Assembly: GCA_012270355.1 (NCBI GenBank)
Contig: JAAXIL010000193.1
Location: forward strand, 1-14,859
From: Psychrobacter sp.
GTDB lineage: Bacteria > Pseudomonadota > Gammaproteobacteria > Pseudomonadales > Moraxellaceae
Reading direction: 5' to 3'
DNA length: 14,859 nt
Positions 6,554 through 14,220 of this stretch are shown one piece after another (the first letter of the stretch is position 1; each line of letters starts with the position of its first letter). The translations under genes and the position numbers were made by a program. The notes beneath the pieces are model-generated. The model ran no database searches and was not told the origin of the DNA. It saw only the letters and a list, made by a program, of their open reading frames with translations.

Positions 6554-7795
6554 ATGATGAATGTGGCTGCAACTCAATCAAAATGTACCAAATCAAAAAC
6601 TAAGCCCAAAACTAGGCTTAGTATGGCGATTGGTTTGGCTTGCCTATCGATTGGTATGGCAACAAGTTCGCATAGTTTTGCAGCAGATGATGCCGATACT
6701 AATGCCATGGGCAGCTATGGTACTGCCGCCAACAATCAGTCTTATACCACCAACATGGGGCGAATTTTTAATGGTAACGACACTGTGCCAGCCCAAGCTA
6801 CCACCCAAGAGGCGGTGGCGGCTGCCAGTTTACCCAATCAATCAGTCATTAACACCTCACGTCAGTATCAAGATGTGATAGATGGTTCTACCATGTTCGG
6901 GGCACAGCTCTTTCGAGGGGCGTTTTCGACTACGTCAGGCTCAACGTTTAATGACAGCTATACCATTAACCCTGGCGATAATGTGCAGGTCAGGATGTGG
7001 GGAGCGTATCAATATGCCGCTACTTCTACCGTTGACCCACAGGGTAATATCTTTTTGCCAAACGTTGGTCCACTTCGGGTGGCAGGTGTGCAAAATGGCA
7101 ATTTGCAAAACGTGGTGAAGAATGCGGTCAGTCGTATTTATCGTTCAAACGTCGGGGTATATGCGTCGTTAGAGGAAGCCCAGCCTGTTAAGGTATTTGT
7201 CACAGGATTTGTCAATCAGCCTGGTTATTACGGTGGATTGGCAGCAGATTCGGTGTTGTCTTATCTCGACCGAGCGGGCGGTGTTGACCCAGAGCGTGGC
7301 AGTTATATTGACATTCAAATTCGCCGTAATGGTAGCCTAATGCAGCAGGTGAATTTGTATGACTTTTTGCTCGCAGGACAGCTTGAGCCTTTTGCCTTCC
7401 GAGACGGCGACGTGATTACGGTTGCTCCACAGAAAAAAACTTTTAGTGTGTCGGGCGAGGTACAAAATGAATATACCTTTGAGTTTAATGTACCAGACTT
7501 GACCATTGGCGATGTGATGACCGTAGCCAATCCCGAAGCCGATGCGACTAATGTGAGCATCACCCGCAGTGCAGGTCGAGCACAAACTTCAGAATACTAT
7601 TCTCTTGCTGAGGCGATGGGTGTGCCAGTTTATAACGGTGACCAAATGGTGGTGACCTCCGACCGCTATGCAGGCACGATAGCCGTGCAAGTCAAAGGGG
7701 CACATGAGGGTAATGGGGCGGTGATTTTGCCGTATGGAGCACGGCTTAAAGATGTGGTAGCCCAGCTTCATCCCATCCCTCTTGCTAATCTGTAG
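6554..7795 (+). CDS. kpsD: KpsD N-terminal fragment as encoded up to the amber stop
   Basis: If the TAG is read as a stop, the product is 413 residues: signal peptide, polysaccharide export domain and the first SLBB repeats. It lacks the last ~190 residues, including the final SLBB-like repeat and the conserved C-terminal segment. The fragment could still be exported to the periplasm but would not be expected to form a complete channel. A GTG start at 6533 is possible in frame but has no ribosome-binding site and only adds seven residues. Confidence 0.8.
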   Translation: MMNVAATQSKCTKSKTKPKTRLSMAIGLACLSIGMATSSHSFAADDADTNAMGSYGTAANNQSYTTNMGRIFNGNDTVPAQATTQEAVAAASLPNQSVINTSRQYQDVIDGSTMFGAQLFRGAFSTTSGSTFNDSYTINPGDNVQVRMWGAYQYAATSTVDPQGNIFLPNVGPLRVAGVQNGNLQNVVKNAVSRIYRSNVGVYASLEEAQPVKVFVTGFVNQPGYYGGLAADSVLSYLDRAGGVDPERGSYIDIQIRRNGSLMQQVNLYDFLLAGQLEPFAFRDGDVITVAPQKKTFSVSGEVQNEYTFEFNVPDLTIGDVMTVANPEADATNVSITRSAGRAQTSEYYSLAEAMGVPVYNGDQMVVTSDRYAGTIAVQVKGAHEGNGAVILPYGARLKDVVAQLHPIPLANL

Positions 7796-7840
7796 AATCT
7801 CAGCATCTACCGAGAGTCGGTTGGTGAGCAACAAAAACGA

Positions 7841-8365
7841 ATGATTAACAAGTCACTCGACCGTTTAGAAGAGATGACGCTTGCCACCCAGTCCACCACC
7901 CGAGAAGAAGCGGCACTTCGACAAGACGATGCCAATTTGGTCAAACAATTTATCGCCAAAGCTCGCAATGTCGAGCCAAGCGGTCAAATCGTCGTTGTGC
8001 CAAACTCGTGGCAAGACGTGATTTTGCAACAAGGCGATGTGATTGAAATTCCCGCCCAAACCTCAGTCATTACGGTCAACGGTCAAGTGCGTGCTCAAGG
8101 GGCACTCACCTTTAACCCGGACCTCACCGTGGGCGACTACATCGCAAAATCGGGCGGGTTTGATGACAATGCCGACACGGATGAAATTTTAGTCATCCAC
8201 CAAAATGGTGAAAATGAAGTGGTGAATACCGCTTACCGTATTCAGCAAGGCGATGAAATCATGGTGTTGCCAAAGGTCAAAACCAAGCGGGTGGAAATCA
8301 CGCGTGGCGTAAGCCAGATTATTTATCAATTGGCGGTAGCAGCAAAAGTCATTTTAGATTTATAG
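7841..8365 (+). CDS. kpsD: KpsD C-terminal fragment (possible internal restart)
   Basis: This is the distal part of kpsD, 174 residues from the first in-frame ATG after the amber codon. The KpsD-like sequence actually continues uninterrupted from 7796 (NLSIYRESVGEQQKR), so this ATG is an internal methionine, not the native start. GGTGAG (7823-7828) lies 12 bases upstream, a poor distance for reinitiation. It contains a SLBB-like domain and the C-terminal RGVSQIIYQLAVAAKVI segment. It has no signal peptide and would stay in the cytoplasm if made separately. It ends four bases before kpsC. Confidence 0.7.
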   Translation: MINKSLDRLEEMTLATQSTTREEAALRQDDANLVKQFIAKARNVEPSGQIVVVPNSWQDVILQQGDVIEIPAQTSVITVNGQVRAQGALTFNPDLTVGDYIAKSGGFDDNADTDEILVIHQNGENEVVNTAYRIQQGDEIMVLPKVKTKRVEITRGVSQIIYQLAVAAKVILDL

Positions 8366-8369
8366 CGTC

Positions 8370-10796
8370 ATGACGAACGGACATAGCGAACCTTTAGATA
8401 ATATAACGCCCACAGTGGCGTTGATTGGTAAAGGTATGCTTAAAAATAATGCCCTTTTGCCTGCGTTATTGCGAGTGAATGAAGCAGAATTGATGCGTTG
8501 GTATCCTTGGGATACGCTAAAGTTTCGCAAAGCAGACAGCGATGAGTTACCCACTTTTGCGGGGTGGGGACACAAAAAGAGCTACCGCCGAGCAAGACGG
8601 GTAGCAAGCAAGCTTAATCAACCTGTCATCAGTGTGGAAGACGGTTTTCTGCGTTCGCTAACCTCGGGCATCCACAGTCGTTATGGGTGTAGTATCGTCA
8701 TCGACACGCAAGGCATTTACTTCGACGCTCGATCGGCGAACGATTTAGATACATTCATCATTGAGCGAATGGCTAACTGGACACCCGCCAAAGCCGACCG
8801 AGCCAACCATGCCATTCAGCAAATCCTTACGCATAAATTATCAAAGTACAATGCCACAACGTCTTGCCTTAACTTAAATGAAATGGCAGGTAATAAAGAG
8901 GTCGATATTGAACATGTGCTTATCATCGACCAAGTGGCGGGCGATGCGTCTATCGAAGGGGCAGGGGCAACCGCCAAAACTTTTCGGCAGATGCTTAAAA
9001 CCGCTTGTCTTAATCACCCCAATAGCCACATTTGGATCAAAACACATCCCGCCAAAGTAGGCTATCTGACGCCTAAAGTCGTAGCAAAAGTTATTAAATC
9101 TTTACCCAAGTCTTTAAAATCATCGTTACAAAATCGCCTTCATATCTTAAACCAACCTGCTAATGCTATTGCTTTGTTAGAACAGGTGAGCGATGTCTAT
9201 ACGGTCAGTTCACACATGGGCTTTGAGGCGTTAATGCTCGGCAAAACCGTGCATAACTTTGGCATGGCGTGGTATGCAGGGTGGGGGCTTACCGATGATA
9301 CGCATCTCAAAAAAGTATTACCCAAAAAGCTCATCAAACAAGTGCAACAACGACATGAACGTATCAAGCGAGGTGCCAATCTGCCCTCAAATATTGCCCC
9401 CACGCTGACTCAATTATTTTATGCCAGCTACATTGATTATGCCCGTTATGCCGATCCTGCGAGCGGACAGGGATGTGATTTAGAAACGGTAATTCATTGG
9501 CTGGCAACTAACAGTCATTGGCGAAAGCGATTGCCCGATACGATGACGATTTATGAGTTTAGTCGTTGGAAACTCCCATTTGTGCGGGCGTTTTTACAGC
9601 CGATGACCATTGAGCGATCAAAGGCGGTTAACGAGATATTGACCATCAAGCCAAAACCTCGCTGGCGAAATAGGTTACATCCCAATCACTTTACGGCAGA
9701 TTTGTCGCAAGATGTGTTGGTTTGGGGCTTAAAGCAACGGCAGACACTCGAAGCAAAACGCTCGGCTCTAATGAATGTAGCAAACGATAGCAACATTTGG
9801 TGTATGGAAGATGGCTTCATTCGTTCCAACGGCTTGGGGGCGACACTGCTTGCTCCATTATCAGTAGTGCTAGACGCAACTGGCATTTATTATGATGCCA
9901 CTCGTCCGTCAGATTTAGAGTATTTGCTCAAAAACTCACGACCGTTGACCGAAGAACAAACCGTACGAGTAGAGGCGTTGCGTGAGCGATTGCTTGCCAT
10001 GAAGGTGAGTAAATATAACGTTGGTCAGTCCGCAACTTTTGCGACAATGGGTGCTCATAATCGTCAACGTATTCTTATTGTCGGGCAGGTGGAAGATGAT
10101 TTGTCGGTCAAGCACTGTCTATCGCCCATCACCACCAATGCTGACCTGATTAAGCAGGTGCGAGCAGATAACCCAAAGGCGTATCTAGTTTATAAACCGC
10201 ACCCTGACGTGGAGGCAGGGTTGCGGATGGGCAAAGTCGACAAACGTACGCTTAAATTGGTGGATGAAATTGCTCATGACATGGCGATGCCCGACTGTTT
10301 GGATGCGGTGGATGCCGTGCATACCATCAGCTCGCTGACAGGGTTTGAAGCCTTGCTACGAAGCAAGACCGTCACCTGTTATGGCTTGCCGTTTTATGCA
10401 GGATGGAGACTGACCCGAGATAGAGACGTGACCAGTCCTGATGTAGACATCGTGACCGCTCGAGAGCAGACGCTTGAGCGTCGTCAACGGCAAACGCCTT
10501 TGACACTCAACCAACTGATTCATTCTACCTTGATTGACTATCCGCTTTACCGCTTGCCTGACGGTTACGGGTTGGCACAAGTTGAGCAGGTGATTGAGTA
10601 TTTGTATGGTGATGCAAAAAATGGGCAAATCACTGCGACGAATCACCAGCAGACGCAAGAAAATTCGATAACACCGAACAAAACCTCGCAAGCCGTTCAG
10701 AAGCAACCATTTACCAAGAAGCAAAAATTAGCCAAACGCTTTATGCAAGCAAGGCACCATGCTCTCTCACTCAAACGTCGGCTAAATGCTCGCTAA
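8370..10796 (+). CDS. kpsC: Capsule poly-Kdo linker transferase KpsC (LipA)
   Basis: An 808-residue beta-Kdo glycosyltransferase that extends the poly-Kdo linker on the phosphatidylglycerol anchor of group 2 capsules at the cytoplasmic face. Two homologous transferase modules are visible. Module 1 spans about residues 10-330, with VEDGFLRS (89-96), GIYFDA, LSKYN, IDQVAGDAS, KTHP, GFEAL and WYAGWGLTDD. Module 2 spans about 425-745, with MEDGFIRS (479-486), GIYYDATRPSDLE, VSKYN, VGQVEDDLSV, YKPHPD, TGFEAL and FYAGW. Module 2 has YAGWRLT where the family usually has YAGWGLT. The last ~55 residues are a Gln/Asn/Thr then Lys/Arg-rich basic tail, making it longer than E. coli KpsC (about 675). The start lies four bases after the kpsD stop with no clear ribosome-binding site, so translation probably depends on coupling to kpsD. 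Confidence 0.93.
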   Translation: MTNGHSEPLDNITPTVALIGKGMLKNNALLPALLRVNEAELMRWYPWDTLKFRKADSDELPTFAGWGHKKSYRRARRVASKLNQPVISVEDGFLRSLTSGIHSRYGCSIVIDTQGIYFDARSANDLDTFIIERMANWTPAKADRANHAIQQILTHKLSKYNATTSCLNLNEMAGNKEVDIEHVLIIDQVAGDASIEGAGATAKTFRQMLKTACLNHPNSHIWIKTHPAKVGYLTPKVVAKVIKSLPKSLKSSLQNRLHILNQPANAIALLEQVSDVYTVSSHMGFEALMLGKTVHNFGMAWYAGWGLTDDTHLKKVLPKKLIKQVQQRHERIKRGANLPSNIAPTLTQLFYASYIDYARYADPASGQGCDLETVIHWLATNSHWRKRLPDTMTIYEFSRWKLPFVRAFLQPMTIERSKAVNEILTIKPKPRWRNRLHPNHFTADLSQDVLVWGLKQRQTLEAKRSALMNVANDSNIWCMEDGFIRSNGLGATLLAPLSVVLDATGIYYDATRPSDLEYLLKNSRPLTEEQTVRVEALRERLLAMKVSKYNVGQSATFATMGAHNRQRILIVGQVEDDLSVKHCLSPITTNADLIKQVRADNPKAYLVYKPHPDVEAGLRMGKVDKRTLKLVDEIAHDMAMPDCLDAVDAVHTISSLTGFEALLRSKTVTCYGLPFYAGWRLTRDRDVTSPDVDIVTAREQTLERRQRQTPLTLNQLIHSTLIDYPLYRLPDGYGLAQVEQVIEYLYGDAKNGQITATNHQQTQENSITPNKTSQAVQKQPFTKKQKLAKRFMQARHHALSLKRRLNAR

Positions 10797-10803
10797 ATTT
10801 GCA

Positions 10804-11553
10804 TCATGCTTCTCTTGCCACACTGGCTTGCAAAGCAGGGGGTAACTCTAAAATCATCGCATCGGCATCAGCCAATTGCTCGGGACGAGCCACAACCAAC
10901 GCTTCAAATGTATCATCATCTGTCGCAACCGCATTTACCACTTGTATTTTGCTGTCGCCAAGCGTGTTGCCAGGCATTGGAGCATCGCCTTGACCTTGAT
11001 TTTTAACTTGAATGCGATGCAAAAAGGCTTTCGGGGCAGACTTAAAGTAAATCCGAGCGACCACCTCTTGTCCCAAATAACACCCTTTATCATAGTCCAC
11101 ACCGCCTCGCTGATGCAGGCGAAGCTCTTGTGGTTGAAACAAACCTTGCGTTTGGGCAGTAATCCAATAGTTGCCTGTGCGGATGCTCTGCGTCATCCAG
11201 TGTTCCACATTGCAGTTAGCATCATCCACACTAAAAGTCGGTTCATCGCCTACCACACACGGGGAAACTCTATCAGGATCGCTCATTTCAAATTTAGAAA
11301 ATGCTCCATACTTTTTTATATGAGCTTGTAGTTCGCTCATACAATCGCTGGCAGTCACAATTTCAAACTGCTCTTCGCCATGTCGTTTGAGCCATAAACC
11401 GAATTGAATACGCCCCTTGAGATTGACAATGGCAGTCGGGGTGTAACTTAGTCCAAGTTTGGTGACATCACAAGTTACTTGCGCTTGCAAAAATTTTTCG
11501 GCATCACTGCCTGTTAACGTCATTTGCTCAAACGTAGGTAGAGAGTTAGTCAT
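10804..11553 (-). CDS. ygfZ: YgfZ/GcvT-like folate-binding iron-sulfur cluster repair protein
   Basis: A 249-residue member of the YgfZ/CAF17 family, tetrahydrofolate-dependent proteins that support maturation or repair of certain Fe-S enzymes in the cytoplasm. The diagnostic motif KGCYLGQE is at residues 156-163 with the conserved Cys158. The N-terminal LTGSDAEKFLQAQVTCDVT matches the family's L.G.DA..FLQ.Q.T.D pattern, and NLKGRIQF follows. It is shorter than E. coli YgfZ (326) but within the range of short family members. The start is supported by AGAGG (11561-11565 on the plus strand), seven bases upstream. It converges on kpsC with only seven bases between the stops and no room for a terminator. 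Confidence 0.92.
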   Translation of the reverse strand: MTNSLPTFEQMTLTGSDAEKFLQAQVTCDVTKLGLSYTPTAIVNLKGRIQFGLWLKRHGEEQFEIVTASDCMSELQAHIKKYGAFSKFEMSDPDRVSPCVVGDEPTFSVDDANCNVEHWMTQSIRTGNYWITAQTQGLFQPQELRLHQRGGVDYDKGCYLGQEVVARIYFKSAPKAFLHRIQVKNQGQGDAPMPGNTLGDSKIQVVNAVATDDDTFEALVVARPEQLADADAMILELPPALQASVAREA

Positions 11554-11577
11554 TGGGATACCTCTGCATTGGCATAT

Positions 11578-11607
11578 ATTGTAATTATCTAGATAATTAG
11601 GTGTAAC
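11578..11607 (-). promoter_or_regulatory. Candidate ygfZ promoter with an 18-bp palindrome in its spacer
   Basis: Read on the minus strand, GTTACA (11602-11607) and TACAAT (11578-11583) are separated by 18 bases. They predict a start near 11571 and a leader of about 18 bases that contains the ribosome-binding site. The perfect palindrome TAATTATCTAGATAATTA (11582-11599) fills most of the spacer and enters the -10, a classic position for a repressor operator or for an activator that realigns a long spacer. No regulator gene is adjacent. Confidence 0.5.
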
Positions 11608-11633
11608 CCAAAGATTTTCAATGCGTTATACGC

Positions 11634-11639
11634 TACAAT
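11634..11639 (+). promoter_or_regulatory. Possible -10 of yjdM (TACAAT)
   Basis: TACAAT lies 31 bases before the yjdM ATG on the plus strand, but no good -35 is found 16-18 bases upstream. Its distance from the palindrome (about 35 bases) leaves shared control with ygfZ possible. Confidence 0.3.
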
Positions 11640-11670
11640 GTGGGTTTAATTAATGTTAAGAAAGAAGGTT

Positions 11671-12018
11671 ATGAGTTTACCCAATTGTCCCGAATGTGAT
11701 TCCGATTTGATTTACGAAGACGGCACACTATTGGTCTGCCCTATGTGTGCTCATGAATGGACGATACAAGATACACAACCCGTTAGCGATGAAGCCCCAA
11801 TCATCCGAGATGCGGTAGGCAATGAGCTTACTGATGGCGATGCCGTCACCATCATCAAAGATTTAAAAGTGAAAGGCTCGTCCACACCATTAAAAGTCGG
11901 CACAAAGGTCAAAAGTATTCGCCTGCTCCATGATGCCCCCGATGACCACGACATTGATTGCAAAATCGATGGCTTTGGGCAAATGAAACTCAAATCGTCC
12001 GTTGTCAAAAAAGCTTAG
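11671..12018 (+). CDS. yjdM: Zinc-ribbon protein YjdM/PhnA
   Basis: A 115-residue YjdM (PhnA) family protein. It has an N-terminal zinc ribbon with CxxC pairs at residues 6-9 and 23-26, followed by the highly conserved C-terminal domain with [17 protein letters not shown] and [15 protein letters not shown]. Despite the old name, a direct role in phosphonate degradation is not established and the cellular function is unclear. I start at ATG 11671 (MSLPNCPEC), which aligns with the MSLP start of the E. coli protein (111 residues). An in-frame ATG at 11653 would add six residues but has no ribosome-binding site. It is divergent from ygfZ, and its stop overlaps that of the convergent DegV gene by four bases. 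Confidence 0.93.
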   Translation: MSLPNCPECDSDLIYEDGTLLVCPMCAHEWTIQDTQPVSDEAPIIRDAVGNELTDGDAVTIIKDLKVKGSSTPLKVGTKVKSIRLLHDAPDDHDIDCKIDGFGQMKLKSSVVKKA

Positions 12019-12899
12019 ACAAAATTTAGCATTTTAGCCGCATGAGGAATTTCTCCTTTGCACACACAAAGTGCCACACCCGTAGGTCCATGATTTGCAA
12101 GCGAAATGGCAGAAACCGGCATAACAGGCAATGGCTTTGAGATACCGACCCGCTCTTGAATTAATGCTTGCATCTGATTATCAAGGGTAGGACGTCCCAT
12201 GCTCAGAATATAGGCAAATGAATCAGGGCGACGCAAAGTTTCAGCGAGTTCATCCACTATATATTTAGCAGCACGATCGAATTTGCGAATTTTATTGACG
12301 GGCAACACCTCGCCCGCATCGTTCACTTGTAGCACAGGTTTAATGCTCAGCATATTGGCAAAAAAGCCTGCCGTGCCTGACAGCTTTTTGTTATTAATTA
12401 AGTAAGTCAAATCTTCAACAGCAAATAGCATTTTGTGATTGGCTCGAATGCTATCAAGCCGTTTGGCAATATCCGCCATGCTCACGCCTTCTGCCATCAG
12501 CTTTTCGGCTTCTAATGCCAGCATGGCCTCACAAATATTCAAATCCTTGCAATCATACACATAAATGTGCATTCGTCCAACGAATTGACTGGCAACCTTT
12601 GAGATGATGCTATGGCTGTCACTTACCTTCGATGATAAGGTAGTGACAAAAATCTCTTTTGTACCTTGTTCATACAAACGCTCAAAAAGCTCAATCACTT
12701 CTGTTTTCGGAGCAGGTGCAGTGCGGACAGGACGGGTGGTTTGGGTCATCAAATCGCGTAAGCTGGCATCAGTGATATTTTTGCCGTCAATAAATTCGAC
12801 ATTGTTCACATAAATCCTAAGCCGAATCAGCTCTATGTTATGTTTGACGTCTAAATAATCCAAGCCCGAGGAAGATGTGCTTACGACTTGTCGCTTCAT
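12015..12899 (-). CDS. DegV family protein, paralogue B
   Basis: A 294-residue DegV-family protein. Characterised DegV/FakB proteins bind a fatty acid in a pocket between two domains; FakB hands it to the kinase FakA for phosphorylation in Firmicutes. Here the N-terminal TSSSGLDY (residues 8-15) occupies the place of the family's [24 protein letters not shown] corresponds to the TSQPSP...F segment, LSSKVSDS to the SSxLSGTY loop, and [19 protein letters not shown] to the KPIL...G.i....K.R block. Function in this organism is unknown; no FakA-like kinase is in the window. The ATG at 12899 follows AGGG at about nine bases. It lies 66 bases downstream of a close paralogue (about 60% identical by eye), probably in one transcription unit. 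Confidence 0.88.
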   Translation of the reverse strand: MKRQVVSTSSSGLDYLDVKHNIELIRLRIYVNNVEFIDGKNITDASLRDLMTQTTRPVRTAPAPKTEVIELFERLYEQGTKEIFVTTLSSKVSDSHSIISKVASQFVGRMHIYVYDCKDLNICEAMLALEAEKLMAEGVSMADIAKRLDSIRANHKMLFAVEDLTYLINNKKLSGTAGFFANMLSIKPVLQVNDAGEVLPVNKIRKFDRAAKYIVDELAETLRRPDSFAYILSMGRPTLDNQMQALIQERVGISKPLPVMPVSAISLANHGPTGVALCVCKGEIPHAAKMLNFV

Positions 12900-12965
12900 A
12901 TAATTGCCCTATTATTTGTTAGCTAAAAAAGTAGTGTATTAAAGCAGTCTTTTGTTAAAAAATCA

Positions 12966-13850
12966 TTAATGTTGGGACAAACGCTGAATTGACTCAGGGA
13001 TTTCGCCCTCAAAAACACACAGTCCTACGCCCGTTGGACCATGGTTTGCCAGTGATATAGCAGAAGTGGGTAGCACGGGTAGATTAGTTATGCCCACCCT
13101 ATCCTTAATCATTTGAGCAAAGCTCACATCTATTAAAGTTCGCCCTGTGCTTAGGATATAAGCGAATGAGTCAGGGCGACGCAAGGTATCCGCGTACACA
13201 TCAATAACGTGCTCTAATGCCCGCTCAAATTTGCGAATACGATTAACAGGCTCAATTATACCCGCATCAGTCACCTGTAGCACAGGTTTGATGTTTAATA
13301 AATTTGCAATAAACCCCCCTGCTTTTGATAGTTTTTTGTTATTTATCAAATGTGTTAAGTCTTCTAAGGCAAACATCATGCTATGACTGGCTCGCAAAAC
13401 ATCGAGTCTTTGAGTAATATCAGGCATGGTTACACCTTGTTTCATCAGACGCTGAGCTTCCAATGCTAATACTGCCTCGCAAATATTAATCTCTTTGGTG
13501 TCATAGATGTGGATGTCCATTTTCCCTGCATAACGGCTTGCAACCTCACTAATAGTGGCATAGCTTTCACTAATACCAGAGGATAGGCAGACCACAAACA
13601 CTTCTTTAACCCCTTTATATAAAAGTTTGTCGAACAATTCGGCAACCTCTGTTTTAGGGGCGGGCGAGGTACGGGTTGGTGTATAAGACGGGCGAAGCAT
13701 AAGATCAGTTAAGCCCTTGAGGTTGATGTTTTTGCCATCAGTGAACTCAACATTGTTCATGAAAATCCGCAAGCGAATTAACTCAATATCATGGTTTAAC
13801 CCTAAATAATCTAACCCTGATGATGACGTACAAACCACTTGTCGACTCAT
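12966..13850 (-). CDS. DegV family protein, paralogue A
   Basis: The first gene of the tandem DegV pair, also 294 residues from ATG 13850. An upstream in-frame TTG (13856) is rejected because the AAAGGA ribosome-binding site is six bases before the ATG and because MSRQVVCTSSSG then aligns with the [12 protein letters not shown] start of paralogue B. The same DegV blocks are present: [38 protein letters not shown] and NIKPVLQVTDAG. The last ~70 residues, including [11 protein letters not shown] and [13 protein letters not shown], are almost identical to paralogue B. Relative to B it has a three-residue insertion near residues 53-56. A putative fatty-acid-binding role is inference from the family. 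Confidence 0.88.
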   Translation of the reverse strand: MSRQVVCTSSSGLDYLGLNHDIELIRLRIFMNNVEFTDGKNINLKGLTDLMLRPSYTPTRTSPAPKTEVAELFDKLLYKGVKEVFVVCLSSGISESYATISEVASRYAGKMDIHIYDTKEINICEAVLALEAQRLMKQGVTMPDITQRLDVLRASHSMMFALEDLTHLINNKKLSKAGGFIANLLNIKPVLQVTDAGIIEPVNRIRKFERALEHVIDVYADTLRRPDSFAYILSTGRTLIDVSFAQMIKDRVGITNLPVLPTSAISLANHGPTGVGLCVFEGEIPESIQRLSQH

Positions 13851-13898
13851 AAACAATCCTTTGCTGAAATATATTTTGTGAATAACTCAAAACAAAAA

Positions 13899-13927
13899 TT
13901 TATATAAAATTTAAATCAAACCTACAA
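13899..13927 (-). promoter_or_regulatory. Candidate promoter of the DegV pair
   Basis: On the minus strand, TTGTAG (13922-13927) and TATAAA (13899-13904) are separated by 17 bases, placing a start about 45 bases before the paralogue A ATG. The -35 match is modest and the region is AT-rich, so this is tentative. Confidence 0.35.
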
Positions 13928-14007
13928 ACTGCAATAAAAATGTGAGTATAAACCAATTTAACGTGTTTAATGGTGGATATGCAAGTACTAAAGGTGTCTA
14001 TAGCGAC

Positions 14008-14034
14008 ATAAATTACTCTTTCAATAAATTACTC
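14008..14034. repeat. 11-bp direct repeat, 16-base period
   Basis: ATAAATTACTC occurs at 14008-14018 and again at 14024-14034 in the DegV-ppk2 intergenic region. It may be a tandem duplication or paired protein-binding sites on the same face of the helix at about 1.5 turns; nothing else supports a function. Confidence 0.6.
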
Positions 14035-14220
14035 CTTTATATGGTATGAGTTGTCATTGTCAGCTACACCATTATTGTTTATCATAAGTCCAATAAATCC
14101 CTAAAAATGATATGGTTTTAAGTATGCCATGTTAATAAGGGGTTAGGTCGATGGTGGTGTTATTTTGCACCTTTCACTCATTGATCTCCGTAACGATTCA
14201 AAATAGGACGACTAACACTG

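Larger units (their letters stand above)
6554..8365 (+). pseudogene. kpsD: Capsule export outer-membrane channel gene kpsD, interrupted by an in-frame TAG
   Basis: This is the outer-membrane polysaccharide export protein (KpsD, related to Neisseria CtrA and to Wza), the exit pore for capsule. The whole 604-codon frame is collinear and intact except for TAG at codon 414 (7793-7795). The two halves are in the same frame, and both match KpsD, which is about 558 residues in E. coli. Features in order: Sec signal peptide (cleavage near SFA, residues 41-43), polysaccharide export domain (YTINPGDNVQVRMWG, about 136-150), SLBB-type repeats (about 211-290 and 296-390), the amber codon, a segment pairing with KpsD 'RLEE...REEA.LR' (after the stop), a last SLBB-like repeat, and the C-terminal VEITRGVSQIIYQLAVAAKV. 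No frameshift or deletion is seen. The start is ATG 6554 with AAAGGT at 6541-6546. CAG to TAG at an expected Gln is the simplest origin. Confidence 0.88.
13851..14220. other. 370-base divergent intergenic region between the DegV pair and ppk2
   Basis: An AT-rich noncoding stretch between divergent genes. It holds the tentative DegV promoter, an 11-bp direct repeat ATAAATTACTC (14008-14018 and 14024-14034, 16-base period) and a short open stretch at 13921-14049 with no start codon. Its translation (SINQFNVFNGGYASTKGVYS...) faintly resembles an outer-membrane beta-strand region but is too short to call. No promoter for ppk2 could be identified with confidence. Confidence 0.6.

Noticed and set aside
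7793..7841. Programmed stop-codon readthrough or a two-subunit KpsD
   Set aside because: The sequence after TAG does not match the known readthrough context, the second half has no signal peptide, and reinitiation spacing is poor. A point nonsense mutation or sequence error is simpler.
10356..10724. 122-codon minus-strand frame inside kpsC
   Set aside because: It lies opposite the second transferase module of KpsC, which is unambiguous; the translation is Leu/Arg-rich antisense sequence.
10876..11331. 151-codon plus-strand frame inside ygfZ
   Set aside because: It is antisense to a gene with the diagnostic KGCYLGQE motif and has no ribosome-binding site or family resemblance.
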